Shown here: positions 46,301 to 58,933 of the stretch, piece after piece
Layout of the letters: every line of letters starts with the position of its first letter
Numbering within the stretch: the stretch's first letter is position 1
Assembly: GCA_036924285.1 (NCBI GenBank)
Contig: JAYKYS010000004.1
Coordinates: 1,674,001-1,738,000, forward strand
Source: Asterella californica
Lineage: Eukaryota; Streptophyta; Marchantiopsida; Marchantiales; Aytoniaceae
Reading direction: 5' to 3'
DNA: 64,000 nt
Notes under the pieces: model-generated
The model's database searches: none
Seen by the model: the letters and a program-made list of their open reading frames with translations, nothing else
What the model was told of the DNA's origin: nothing
Position numbers and translations under genes: made by a program

Positions 46301-47084
46301 GCGAGAGCCCCTCTCCAACCACGACAACGTGTATACACGAAATACAAACGAAATATTTGTTTTAACTTGTTTTTTGCATGACCAACTATTTCTATTTTTT
46401 GATCCTGTCATCATAATTAATATTCACTACCGTAGTATTACTTTTAACACCGGTCCTCTGGTACTCCGTTTACTACCTTACAAGTTACCACGGAGAACGT
46501 CAAGGGAGGTCGTCGTCTGTCGCATCCAGAACTTTGAGCCGGACGAAGTTCGTCGTATGCAGACGACGTGAATCGTCGGGTCACTCGGATTGCTGTCGTC
46601 GGGCAGCGGTAGGGAATCGTGGCAGCCTGACAAAACGAGCCCAAGTTGCATTATTAATTGTTCGCAGCCATTCTCGAGGTGGCATAGTTTTCCATCATCC
46701 CATTCCATCGATCGATCGATCGATCTCCAAAGGGAACGGAGCAGCTCATTTTTCGTTCGTTCGTTGCATTCCATTCCTGTCGTTCTCTGGCGATTCGAAT
46801 CACTTAATCGGGACTGGGACTGAGCGGTCGACGCTCTTGAATGTTGGAAGAACCTAATGGAATGAGGTGAAAGGAACGCGAGTCCACTTCCTCTCGTGGT
46901 GATTGAGGACGACGAGATCAGGGACAAACTGCGTGTCTTGTATGTATACGTCTTCTTCCTGCATTCTTGTTATGACGTCCGTGAGAGTGAATGGTGTCGT
47001 AATAAAGAGGGACGAAGATCATAGCGGAGCAGCTTGAATTGAATCTGCATTCGTTCAAGTGAGCAACTGATAGCAGCCTGCCGG

Positions 47085-47162
<78 letters not shown>

Positions 47163-48155
47163 AAAAAATGCAATAGTACGCAGATTGCATACTGCTTGTG
47201 CGTATCATTGTCATCATCCCATCATTAGCTATGCTCAGTCACTTCTACGGGATTTTTTGACTGATTGAATGTCAACTAGTTTGCTTGCTTCGACCGCGAA
47301 CGGACGGGTTCAGATTCATGGTCGGAGTGTGATCTCTTGCTGAAGATTCATTGTCGACCTGAGCTGCCCAACATCCTATCACAGAAAATTGCACTGCACT
47401 CCTTTTGCAGTCCACATGATCATGATTTCCTCACTTGCATGTCTTGCTTCTCCTACTGATTTCGTCTGCATGTACTGATTGAGTGACTTCTATTGCTTAT
47501 TATGCCCAGCGCTATGGTGTAACTGAAACTGAGCTTGAGTTGCTTATTTCCTCTTTTTCGATTGCGATTGAATAGTAACGCGGTTCCTTCTCCTCTTCCG
47601 TCCGGATGCGTCAGTCTATTCCCGTTTGACGGATGTACCATATTTTAGCTTTGTCAGGGAACTCATGCTGGCTGGAGTGCATGCTCACTCGTTCATAGTG
47701 CAGGTCTCGACCGTTCTCGCCCGTTTCGGAGTGAAAATAATCTGTTGTGACGAATCCGACTTCATGAAGAATCAAGCGGAATAGTCAGCTGAGTAATTCT
47801 GCGGCAAACGTGTGGACTTTGGTACTTTCTTCCGTCTGGAAGGGAATGAATCATGAAGGATGTTCACTGGACGTTGGAAGATGAAACGATTGGTGCAGAG
47901 AGGTCAGTATCGGAGAAGGATTTCTCGAACTGAAGTGCTGCAAGCACGCCATACGTTAAAGTGACTTGTGGATGAACCTGGAGGACTGAACGGGGAACGT
48001 TCCATGAAGCTTATGTGTAGGGAAGTCTGGCCATTTCTAAGGATGGGTAGACTCCGTGAGTCTCTCATATTTGGTCTGCTGGTGGGGTGTATAGTTATAA
48101 GGGTATATTTGGTAGTTGATGAAACGCAAACTTTCATATATGCTTAGACCTATTG
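46301..48155 (+). promoter_or_regulatory. upstream region and possible 5' UTR of the GPAT9-like gene
   Basis: Less AT-rich than the DNA on its left. It contains short tetranucleotide runs (ATCGATCGATCG near 46710, TTCGTTCGTTCG near 46760) and a long GA run at 47087-47159. No confident coding exon was found. A non-coding first exon is possible. Confidence 0.35.
47087..47159 (+). repeat. (GA)n microsatellite, 73 bp
   Basis: An uninterrupted GA dinucleotide run of about 36 units, 1 kb before the first GPAT9-like exon. Such GA/CT runs are frequent in plant promoters and 5' UTRs. Confidence 0.98.
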
Positions 48156-51100
48156 ATGCTGTGCAGCGTGCAGGGACGTGATGCTTCCTTGTTCAAACCA
48201 TCCATTTCAGAAATAAACTTATACCAACGACATGTCGAGGATCTACTCTCTGAATCGGCTTACAAGACTCATGAGGAGAAATGTTTGTTGTATCCTGCAT
48301 TTTTACTTCCAGTTTTTGTCACTTGCAGCAGCATCCAGCTTACACAACCCTTTTCCGGTCACAAGGATTCCGTTTTATTCGTTTTTAACACACGTTCCAC
48401 TGCTTGAACATGTGTGTTGGCAATCGTATTGAACAGTTTCAGTCACACTGTTTGGAGTGGAGTCTAATTTAGAAGAGTTTCAAGTACAATGATAAGCTGT
48501 TGATTAACAGATCGTCTATGGTGGAAACTGGTCGCGTTGATCCTTGACGAGATCTAGACGTGACCTTTTGGATATATCTCCCACCCTGACTGAGGCAGCA
48601 AGCGCAATCATCGATGTAAGTCTTTATCTTTTACGGGCCCTCATGTGTTGATAGGGTCCATTACAGTTTGTAGTAATATGCATCAACTTTTTCCTCGACT
48701 TTCAGCGCAAGCAACTAAGAGCTTTATTTTTCCTAGTTCCGGGAAGCAAGTGAGTAGAGTCTGTTATCTTCTTTCTCATGTCAAGTAGATTGTCGGAAGC
48801 TAGGCGGCTGGCTGTTTACTATCCACTCACCATAATTGTTGTCTTTCATAAAAGGACTCCTTTACAAGGTGCTTCAAGTCTAACACAACGGAACCATGGA
48901 ACTGGAACGTCTACTTGTTCCCTCTCTGGTGCCTGGGGGTCATTGTCAGATATGGAATTTTGTTTCCTGTCAGGTGTGCTCATACTTCTTCCATGGTCCG
49001 TTTACATTCTACCTTACTGTAGTTACGCTTCAGTTCTATTATTTTTCTACTGATCAGCACTGTAATAGAGTAAGGAGGTTGGTATCTGAACAAGTTTGAT
49101 GCGATGTACGCTGACTATATCTGGAATAAGGTTGTAACAGGCTTGTCCTACTCACTCTGGGATGGCTCATTTTTCTCGGACTTTTCCTTCCTATCCACTT
49201 CGGTATAAAAAAGCATGTGGAAATACGCAGAGCGATTGAGGTGAGCGTTTCCCAGTTTGCAAAAATGGTCTTTTATTTAATGTGCTTATGATATTTTGGG
49301 CTTTTACAGTGAGCGGAATCATCGTATGTAGTATACCATTTATCACAGGAATGAATCGGTAAGTTAAATGTATCCGGGATAAAGCTGTGGCTCAGATGTA
49401 AGGAGAACGTTTGAAAGTAGGATCGGTCCGCAATTCATGCTTTTTCCATATAGTCGTCAGTGTTTCTAGAAATGGGTTTATGATTTGTAATGCCAATCCC
49501 AAACGATTCTTTTCCCTCGGTATCCTGGTTTTGACAGCGGGGTTTAGTGGAGTTCATATGCAGCGTTTTCGTTGCATCATGGACAGGTGTCGTTAAATAC
49601 CATGGCCCACGACCCAGCCGCCGGGCCAAGCAGGTTTGTAGCGGTGCTTGGTCCGATGAACTCATTGAGTGTTTGAGTAGCTTGCATCAAGAGCCCGTTC
49701 TTGTCCTATCTTTCCTGACTTGTGTAAGGTAGGATTGAGGCTAGTTAACCGAATGGCTGTCTACCTTCACGTGCTTTCCGTTCGAAGTCCACTGTTGCTC
49801 GCTGTCAAAAAGGCCAGTATTACCATCCTAAGCAGATGTCAGACTTAACCATCAGCAGTCGTCCATAGTGCACGTGATGACACCTGCGTTTCACCATTGA
49901 AACAGGTCTTTGTAGCAAATCATACGTCCATGATTGACTTCATCATCTTGGAACAAATGACGGCGTTTGCAGTCATCATGCAGAAGCATCCTGGATGGGT
50001 TGGTAAGTTCGCTCGTAACGGGCAGCCATGCGCTAATGCTCGATCAGCAGTTCTTGGCTCTCTCACTACTTGAATATGAACTAACGGGTCAAAAGCATTG
50101 GCCAGTAAAATGAAAGCGTGTGTCAGTCTCTGGTGGCAGGTTTGCTGCAGACGACTGTCCTAGAAAGCCTGGGTTGCATCTGGTTCGACCGCACCGAATC
50201 CAACGACAGATCAGTTGTCACGCAAAAGTAAGTGGGCAACTGATACTTCTTCGTTGATAATCTTCGTTGGCCGCCTCTTTCAGGCTCCGTCTTGGGCGCT
50301 AGGCACGAGTGCGTTAGCTTGGCAAGCAGTAGAAAGTGGTGCGTGATGTCTTATCACTCCCCTCGGTCATCATCGGCTTTGATTCCGTGCAGGCTCAAGC
50401 GACATGTAGAGAGTGACGATAGCAACCCTCTGCTTATATTTCCGGAAGGAACTTGCGTGAACAATGATTACACTGTAATGTTTAAGAAGGTATTTACAGC
50501 CGCCTTCAAGATCGGTATCCGACCTACCGATGAGGTAGGTCGATACATGTATATATACATAACTTGTGCCGCCAAACTTCACGTTTACTCTAAGCTCTGG
50601 GAGTTTCTTAACTACTGAACGTTGTATGGACGTTCTGCAGGGTGCTTTTGAACTGGACTGCACTGTGAGTCCCATTGCTATAAAATACAACAAAATATTT
50701 GTTGATGCTTTTTGGAACAGCAAGAAGTAAGGAGCTTTATATCCTCGAGTCAGTACTTATGTTGAAGAATTTGAAAGGAGCTATGCGTTCCTATTTTCAG
50801 TGCTGTGCCAACGTGTCCTCCTTCAGTATGTCGGTTCCCTGTCCTCCCGTGTCAGTATCATCCCTCCCACCGACAAATATCCTGTGTCTGTATCGTCCTT
50901 TCCACTGCGGTCTCTGCCCTCCTTTGGGTTCTCCGCTGCTGGTTCAGTGCTCACTGTCTGATGAATCTACTGCAGACAGTCATTCACAATGCACCTGATA
51001 CAGCTAATGACATCGTGGGCAGTCGTTTGTGACGTATGGTACCTTGAACGCCAAACCATGCGGCCTGGGGAGACTCCTATCGAGTTCGCTGAAAGGTAAT

Positions 51101-51460
51101 GGATGAGCTTAGCGAGTTGGGTGCCACCATCTGTGTCGCACAGTTGCGCATCTTCACAATTGAGACTCTGATTTCTTGTTCTGACTGTCTCAGAGTTCGA
51201 GATATGATAGCCAATAGAGCTGGCATTAAGAAGGTTCCTTGGGATGGTTACTTGAAATACTACCGGCCAAGTATCAAGCTCACGGAGAAGAAGTGAGTAC
51301 TTCCCAAACCTCAAAGCTTTTCTCTATTCATACATTATTGAATTGAAACAAGTGCGTGAGCCTCCTGGCATTCCGATGTTGAGCCCAACCGGTTACTCGC
51401 AGGCAACAGAAATTTGCAGATGCTGTCATCCGTCGACTCGGAAACTCCGTGAAATGGTAG
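48156..51460 (+). CDS. GPAT9: glycerol-3-phosphate acyltransferase, GPAT9/GPAT3-4 type, 13 exons
   Basis: Exons: 48156-48289, 48552-48615, 48706-48749, 48869-48973, 49141-49240, 49538-49633, 49906-50002, 50140-50227, 50393-50489, 50641-50726, 50976-51095, 51194-51292, 51403-51460; phases close to 395 aa (Arabidopsis GPAT9 is 376). The acyltransferase blocks are intact: NHTSMID (186-192), a block II around CIWFDRTES, FPEGT (259-263) and SPIAIKY. Two hydrophobic segments (about 125-165) precede them and would anchor it in the ER. The enzyme makes lysophosphatidic acid, the first step of membrane-lipid and oil assembly. SEINLYQRHVEDLL near the start aligns with the plant N terminus. Less sure: the start codon, the weak acceptor before exon 2, and exon 3, which adds about 10 residues compared with other plants. 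Confidence 0.9.
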
Positions 51461-52552
51461 GAGATACTTTACTGCGCAAGTACGCTATTCACGGGGCGGG
51501 GCAGATTGTGACTCTACCTGGCAGTGAGACGTGTACGCTGGCGTTTCAGAATAAGCCGTCCCGCTATCTTTTAGAAAGACCGCAGCGAAGTGGAGGGAGT
51601 GATTCTTGTGATCGTAGCTCTTGTACCTGTACGTCACTTGCCATGCAAATTGTAGGAGATCGATAAATGTCCGACGGCGCTTGTCATAATTCGTATCAAA
51701 ATTTTGCAGTAAAATAATGTGATTAGACAGTTTTCATCAGTAATCCAAACGAGCATACTGCCCCACAGGAAAAATGCAGCTGAACATCGAAGCTAGTTTC
51801 TCCACAAAATGGTGAGCGAGCCAGTACGACTAATATTCTCCGCATAAGTGTTTAAGGAGTAAATCATATCTTCCTTGCAAGTAGCACAACACTCACATGA
51901 TTCAAGATCACTCGTATAACATGTACGCAGCATCTACTAAGCTACAGGAACGAGGACAGGACTATCTTCAAACACGGTAAAAATACACTGACCAAGTTTA
52001 TTCAAGCACTGTAAGCATGCAGACCGAAGTTTATACACCGAAGTTTATACAGGAAGTAAGGTCTAGTTACTTTTTCATGAATCTCACCAAAACATGAAGA
52101 TTGGTCTAAACTAAACTTAGCCTAATTCCACTGACACTAAACCATTTCTCCTCGTAAAGAATCATGCCACTTGGTCACTCGTCTAACTCGAGACATGAGC
52201 TGCGCCTTTTCTGAACTAACTGGCTGAGTGGATACTCGAACCCACAAACTATCTCAGGACACATTCATTGTAGGACAGTAGAACCTACAAACTATCTCAG
52301 GACACATTCATTGTAGGACAGTAGAACCCAAATGTGCGGAGCTATGAAGACGACCAAATTATATTTTGCAACTCACTTATGTACACACGCGACAGCAAGG
52401 AAGGAACCCCTACTCATCCTAGCACTACAGTCTGCTCTCCGTACAAGAATCTCCTCCTGTGCGGCTCGGCTTTCAGAGAGAAAATATATTCCGCTTCCGG
52501 AATTTTGCGATCGCCCATATGTAACGAACTGCTAAAGTAGCTCTGCTGTTAC
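51461..52552. other. spacer between two convergent genes
   Basis: Holds the 3' ends of the GPAT9-like (+) and VPS60-like (-) transcripts. No frame of note. A 43-bp direct duplication lies at 52244-52330. Confidence 0.5.
52244..52330 (+). repeat. 43-bp direct duplication
   Basis: Two adjacent, nearly identical copies beginning ACAAACTATCTCAGGACAC, period 43 bp, in the convergent 3' spacer. Confidence 0.9.
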
Positions 52553-55500
52553 TCATGTCCGGACTTGGGCCCTTGGAGCCGATGGAAAGCCGTATTCATC
52601 CACTCCCTGTCCAACACAATCAAGCCGGCTGTCAGGACCAGTTTTGCATGTCAGCATGCGCCCGCTTCTTGTGACTGAGTCCACTTTAACAGCTCGCAAA
52701 AACCCGCGCAAAAACCTGAACAAAGAACTCTAAACGCCCTGGTCATCCATACTGTGACACGTGGCAGAAAACAAGCAACTGCTAATGCAAGACTGCCAAC
52801 AAGCGTTCATTGAAAATGCAAACCTGCGGGTTGACAGCCTGAGGCTGAGCAGTCTGCCCTGAGGGTGCCGAAGGCAGGTTCAATTCTTGCTCCAGCTCAT
52901 GGTCAGGTTGCAAGTAAGCCGGCACGCCATCAGAAACCTCTTCACTTCCCATGTCCTCCTCCAGTGCCGCGAGTTCTGCCCACGTCAGGCGAAGACAATT
53001 ACAGAAGGCCGAACAGAAGGTGAAAGGTTTGGAACATAAACATTATATGAACTTCCTGTTCTCCTCTATTTTCCCTCCCTTATCCCCTTCTGACGGGGTA
53101 CTTCCTACTGTAACTTTTCTGATAGCCTTTCTATGTCCAGGAAGCAAGAGATGGGGCTGAAACTGGGCTTTACCTCCCATAAGTTCATCCTCGTCAATGT
53201 CGTCGGGAACACTGTAGCTGCGCCCCAAGGACTCTTGAATTTCGTTGCTATAGTCAACCAGGTCCATCATTTCGTCTTGCATTTTCTGCGGTATGCATAT
53301 ATCAGTGGACTTTCACACAAGCCTGAACACTGACGTAAACACTTTGCGCCTTTCCTAGAGAATGCATAAGGGTAAGGAAACTTACATCGATGTCGTCAAT
53401 TTTCAAGGTCTTCATGGTTCCCTTGAGCTCCTTGTTGGCCGCTCGCATTGCTGACATCTAAGAAAACATCCAGAAAGAAGATCCATAACCACCAGAGCCA
53501 AGCTAAACCCAGCGGCCTCAAATAGGGCCTAGGGGACAAAACACATCATCTAACCCACAGGAAGTAACGAGGATATGTTCTTCTAGGCAGCATTACATGG
53601 ATCTGTCCACAAACTGGATGTACAAGTCAATATAGGCCCTACACACTTGGAAGGGTCAGATCGAACGACTACATGCACTGGCCAATCAATCCTATTTGCT
53701 CCTGGTCAGAGAGACACGAGAGACAGAAAGGACTCACCGTCTGCTGAGCATCCTTGATGCCTTCTGTCGCAAAAGATACTTGCTCAAGATTGAAGGTCTG
53801 ATTATAAAGCTGATCACGTTGCCCTTCAAATCTATAAACGTCATGGCACTGTAGAGTCAGCTCATGTATGCCACCATATACCGCTTCACGTTTCACTATA
53901 ACCTCGGTAAAACTAGTGACACTGCAGAAAAACGAGACTTCATAACAACCAAGGATGATGTGTCCTGCATGATGATTCGCTCGGGGAAAATCTGTGGGAT
54001 TGGCCGAATCCGGATTAATACAACCAGAAGTAGGAAAATACTGTCACGTAATGAAACATGAAATTCGACCAGGAGGGAAAAGAAGCTACGACTTCTTTTA
54101 CGACGATCCGCGTGAACCTCCCTATGTGAAGAAATACACCCTGTCCCATCCATCAACTGCCACACATGTTCTCTCACTAGATGTACACGTCCAGTTGAAC
54201 CAGGACCCACTTTACTGAATACAAGGACCATTTCGTTTTGGCACGCTAACGACGTCCTGTGCACATCACCACATTTTATGCCTCGTCTGACAGATCGTCA
54301 ACACAGGCCTCTAGGTAGAAACTGAAAGTATGAACACATCATACAGCTCGTGCAAGGAGAGCATCATGGCGCGGATGGACGCAGTCCTGAGACGAAGTAA
54401 AGTTGGCTTACAATTTCTTTTGCTTCAAAATTCGCATGGCCCTGGCCTTTATAGCTTCTTGCGCAGGACCTGGACGGGTCCTCTTGATTTGCTCTCGGTA
54501 CCTGACAAGCTCCGCATCCAGTTTCCTGATCTTTTCATCTACATTGTCTCCTCTCTTGTTCATCTGCGAAGAAAACACAACTGTTAAATAGTCAAGCACC
54601 CACGCGTTGGGAACATGCACATTCAAGTGCTCTTACGCGATGAGTATTATCACCCCTATCTGGGTAATCACTGCACAGTTCAAAGCCTGTCAAAACAGAA
54701 GCCATACAAGAATGCCCTCGATGGTACTGGCAAAGTGCAACGAGGTGAATGTTAAACCCGGTTTCTGTGGAGTTCTCCACAGGTAGGTTTAGTCTAACGA
54801 CTAAACCTATCTTTTGCACAAGAGAGAAAAACTTTATCGAGTAAGAATCAAACTCTAGAATGGTTACTGAGTACTTCCAACTTTAGTCAGACTCTACCGT
54901 GATGAAGATTTCGAAGATCAAAGAGGATCGCTCGTCAATACCCAGCTTTGGAACTTGGATCGTACAGTCACCGAACTACACAAGAGGACAGAGCGGAGGA
55001 CCTGCTAACGTGACTTCTACTTGGACATCGATCAGGAAAGATTTCTCGAGCTAAAACTCCGTGCCTTTCCCTCCTATGAACGATTCGGTACAGGAAGGAC
55101 TACGTACCAAAACACATCGTTCGAGACTATACTCTGTTTCTATCACATCGTATGCTTCAATACCTAAATTACCTAAACTAAACCTAACTAAACTAACAAA
55201 ACGAGACCAAGAATGGCCCACAGTTGTTCAAACAAGAGGCGGCATTTTCCACTAACTTTCGTACAGGAGGGCAACACCGGAGTAGAAACCTGTTGAGGAG
55301 ACCAGGCACCTAGAGCAGAATGTATCTCCCACAGTGGTAAAATACCCGGCGACTTTAGTCAGCATTGAATATTCTTCTTCAGGAACTTGGAGATATTGGT
55401 TATTACCTTCTCACCCTCTGTGGTGCTACCATAAGTGACATACTCATACGTGCCATACTAAATTCATAAGTGCCATTCACTATATGCATCTTACGGCGTC

Positions 55501-56392
55501 AACACCAAAACAAAAGACCAGATGACCATCTCAAAAAAAATTTCCGAAACTACTTTCCCCTCCCAAAATTATCAAGGCCGTTTGCAGACGTTGATGAAGA
55601 AAATTATAATGCAGAGCCTGATTATTCATGACCAAACCAATGACTCTCCAATAAGAAGAAGCTGCTTCCTGCTCGGTGTCAACTCGATTCTGCGATCCGA
55701 GGCACCGACTTCGAGCCTCTGGGAAGAGGTTACTTTTCATCTCTATTCCAGAAATTTTACCCTCCGTCAGCTACAGTTTCCCTACAAGACTCAGAAAACA
55801 TCGTCGCCGCCTTCTCGCAACATATCACTTTCCTGCTGATACTCTGCTCACCGACAGTCTTCAAAACATTTGATTGCATATAATCTGACGCGTCTGAGGT
55901 TATTGGTCAGTCTGCAGTTTCATGTAATATGTTTACGCCGCGTGTAGGCCCTTCTTCTATTTTTTGCTGTGTCGACTACGCCGTTGAATCCACAATGATG
56001 TCCATCATATCTTCGCGATTTCTATCAAATATAACTTACTAACCTGTTAGGAAGAGAGGCAAGCCAATACTGGGGAAAGTGATTTTGTCACGTAGACAGA
56101 GCCTCGGGAACTAACAGTTGCGACTTCACGTGACTAGGGGCAGAAAGCTCCCATCCGCATCTACTAGATCGTCTCGAGAAATAGATCTTCCAACAACAAG
56201 GAGTGTGCACCCCAAGGTTATGCGGACAAGATACTTGTTTACTATTTCATACCAACACACGATTGTCCCACCTGATGGCAACCTGGAGTCAGGAATGAAA
56301 AAGCCCAGAAAAACGAAACTTACACGCTCGGTAGCCTCCTCGACCGTTGGAGGAGGAGCTTTCTCCTTCTTCACTCCGAAAACGCGCTTCAT
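52553..56392 (-). CDS. VPS60: ESCRT-III-related subunit VPS60 (CHMP5), 7 exons
   Basis: Exons in transcript order: 56392-56324, 54563-54412, 53831-53738, 53457-53386, 53285-53174, 52975-52824, 52606-52553; phases close to 234 aa, the usual length. The start MKRVFGVKKEKAPPP is the family's basic N terminus. RTRPGPAQEAIKARAMRILK and LYNQTFNLEQVSFA are the helical Snf7 core. SYSVPDDIDEDELMGE and the end PSAPRAQVRT are typical of plant VPS60. The protein acts on endosomes late in multivesicular-body sorting, working with LIP5/VTA1 and the SKD1/VPS4 ATPase. Exon 1 is separated by an intron of 1760 bp, far longer than the others. The gene is convergent with the GPAT9-like gene. No lesion is seen. 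Confidence 0.95.
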
Positions 56393-57410
56393 CCTTGCAG
56401 CTACTCGATTTCCGCCTTGCTCCTGCCAATTAAGATCCTATTTATCTGTTCACGCCTTGGCGAACACAAGCACGACGTCGGGCCAGGCCAACGCCAGTTC
56501 TCCTAATCCTTACTCAAAAGTGATTACAGCGAACTGCTGTCCAGCAACGATCATCTAACTAGAAACATGAAACTGCTTCAAATCTCTTGTCCACTCAATT
56601 CCGCTTCCCATCCATCCATCCCCGCATTCACCAACCCATCCATGCTGCCTGCCTGCCGCACCTCTTTCCTCTGCCTTCCCTTCGTACAGAATTTAATCAT
56701 CTAAGGAATCGAAAGATGGCGATCATTATCTTCGAGAGCAAGCGAATCTGCTGGTGCGCGTGGTCATCTCATCAACTTCATGGCAAAAGTTAGAAGCGTC
56801 GAAAGCAAGGTCCGGCAAGCGAGCGTTTATTGCGTCCAGATCTGAGATCTCTTTCGTGTGTGTCTGTCTTTTCTCCCTCTCGTCCTTTACTCCGACACGA
56901 ATGACACTCGCTCCGGCTTCTCCTCCTGACAGGCATGCATGTCAATCACACGCTCCGGTGCTCACGAGAACCCACAGGTGCTAGCCGGTCCTTCCCGTCG
57001 TTGACCTTTCCAGCGTTACGGTCTTGATCTGGTCAATTATCGCATGCTGTTATGTGTGTAGTGACAAAATACTCTTGGCCGGACTGGGCGGCCCCCGAAC
57101 CGTATTGTTGGCTTTGGTTCCGGTTCGGTTCCATAGTACAGTAGAACCTGCCGATAGTGATACCGTAGCGCATTTTAATAAGTTTTTGTTCTATTTGCGC
57201 CAACCAGAATTCAAATTTGTAACAGAAATTCTCAGTGAATCATTCTTTTAAATAATTTTTTTCCAGTGAATTATTGATAAACTAGATCTTTCCGTCATTA
57301 CTGATTTGTTTAGATTGATTGGTCGTGAGCACAGTGTGTACACACTACACCTGATGTTAGAGACATACGAATAGATTGAGATTACACATGAGGGGTCTAC
57401 ATTCTTCGGT
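56393..57410. other. upstream side of VPS60 and spacer to the next retrotransposon
   Basis: The first few hundred bases should hold the VPS60 promoter on the minus strand. The rest is non-coding, with no repeat or gene recognised. Confidence 0.4.
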
Positions 57411-58568
57411 TGTCAATAGTAGTTCGAAGATGTAGATGGAGTAGTGGACAGTTTAGAGCCGGGAACGGCATCATCGTGTAGTCCTGTTGTTAAGCTGGTG
57501 TGCCGAGGAGTAGGAGCAGGACGTAGAGGGAGTGAGCTTCCCAACATCAATGTGTCTTCTTCTCGGGGAATGGATTTTGGATTTGAGTGCAGAAGCTTTG
57601 TCTGTGTCTTCTGGGCAGCAGATTTCCTCGAAATCACACCTAATTGTGCATGAGAAGCATTCTTCTTGAGTGGCGGTGGTTGTTAGCAGTTGTGCAGATT
57701 CGCAGCTTGGCTCATCCAGTAGAGCACTTCGGATCCACGTACGGACGATCTTATGGATAAGTGATCCCAGAAGACAGAGTAGTCGGAGTAGCAATAGAAG
57801 AAGAAAAAAGACTTCTTCCCACAGCAAAAGACGACATTTTCAAATAGAAGACTGTGTAACTGTAAGCAAATTTGTTGTCTTCTTCTCCAAGTTACTACAA
57901 GCAAGGATGGCTTGTTAGTCAGGATCCGGACTAGAAGCCTGTCGGAGTCTTAATTTCTCATTTTCATCTTATTTTCTCTTGTTTAGATTTTCTCTTCTTC
58001 CCCATCTTCCCCCATCTTCCCATCTTCCATTCTTCTTCTAGTGAGCTTCTGAGACTTCCATTGAGCTTCCGTGAAGATGAATGTCCTTGTAATGCTACAG
58101 GAAGATCCTTTTCGTAGACAGAAGCCTGGGAAGGCTACAAGGGACATACACCCTGTGATTGATCTAACCCGTTGGGATTTGGAAGAACAATGTGTGAAGA
58201 AGCAGGAGCAGTCTTCTGGAGGTGTGAGAAGCCGAGTTGAATCCCTAGAAGTCGAAGAGTGTGTTGAGAAGACTGAAAGAAGTGATCTGGAAGCAAGACG
58301 CGTCTTCTCGAGCTTCCCTGTAGATATTTGTATGATATTTTAAGTGGTAGTTGTTTGTTTAGGTCCAGAGCACCTTCTGAAGGATTTGGAAGCCGTGTGG
58401 TTTTGTGAGAAGACAAGATTTCTAGATAAAACCCGTGTGTTTGTGTGTTTGAACAGATCTTAGAACTTAGAGCAGCGATACTTGTGCAAATCCTATGTGA
58501 GAACGATATCTTGTATACTAAATGGGCAAAAGGAGCAATCTTGCGTCTCTACATATAGTGAGCACTCA
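57411..58568 (+). repeat. probable 5' LTR of the GAAGAC-rich Gypsy
   Basis: The right end CA at 58567-58568 is fixed by the primer binding site four bases later. The left end is set at TGTCAATAG (57411) by composition, because the GAAGA/TCTTC-rich sequence begins there. Without a partner LTR the left end is uncertain. Confidence 0.45.
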
Positions 58569-58572
58569 TTTT

Positions 58573-58590
58573 TGGTGCCGCTGCCGAAGA
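58573..58590 (+). promoter_or_regulatory. primer binding site, tRNA-Asp-like
   Basis: TGGTGCCGCTGCCGAAGA matches 14 of 18 bases of the TGGCGCCGTTGCCGGGGA site used by many plant Gypsy elements and complementary to tRNA-Asp. It lies just after the CA that ends the LTR. Confidence 0.65.
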
Positions 58591-58933
58591 TTTCATCTTA
58601 GTAACGATTGTTCTAAGCTTCTTGGATCTGTGTGCTAATAGTTAGTTTCATTCCGAACTAACTTGGGTTCTAGTTGAATTGTTGTGGAACTCTATCTTGC
58701 TAGAAGACAGGAACCGCAACCAGAAGCTGATGAGACATATCAGGAGGAACTGGAAGAAGCCGCTTCCCTGCTTCCAAGAGCTTCTTGGAAGACTCGATCT
58801 TGGAAGACTGCAGTGAGTGTAACATGAAACAAGAGAAGAAGACGTTCCAAACCTGTGACAGGTTGTTCAAACACCCAGTCTGCCAGATCTAGTATTAGAA
58901 GAAGAGAGACATCTCTTCTCAACACTCTGGTGG

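Noticed and set aside
46478..46927. 149-codon minus-strand frame as a gene
   Set aside because: No domain; lies in the probable promoter region of the GPAT9-like gene.
52195..52250. Minus-strand tRNA gene suggested by GGTTCGAGT
   Set aside because: B-box-like match only; no A box or cloverleaf.
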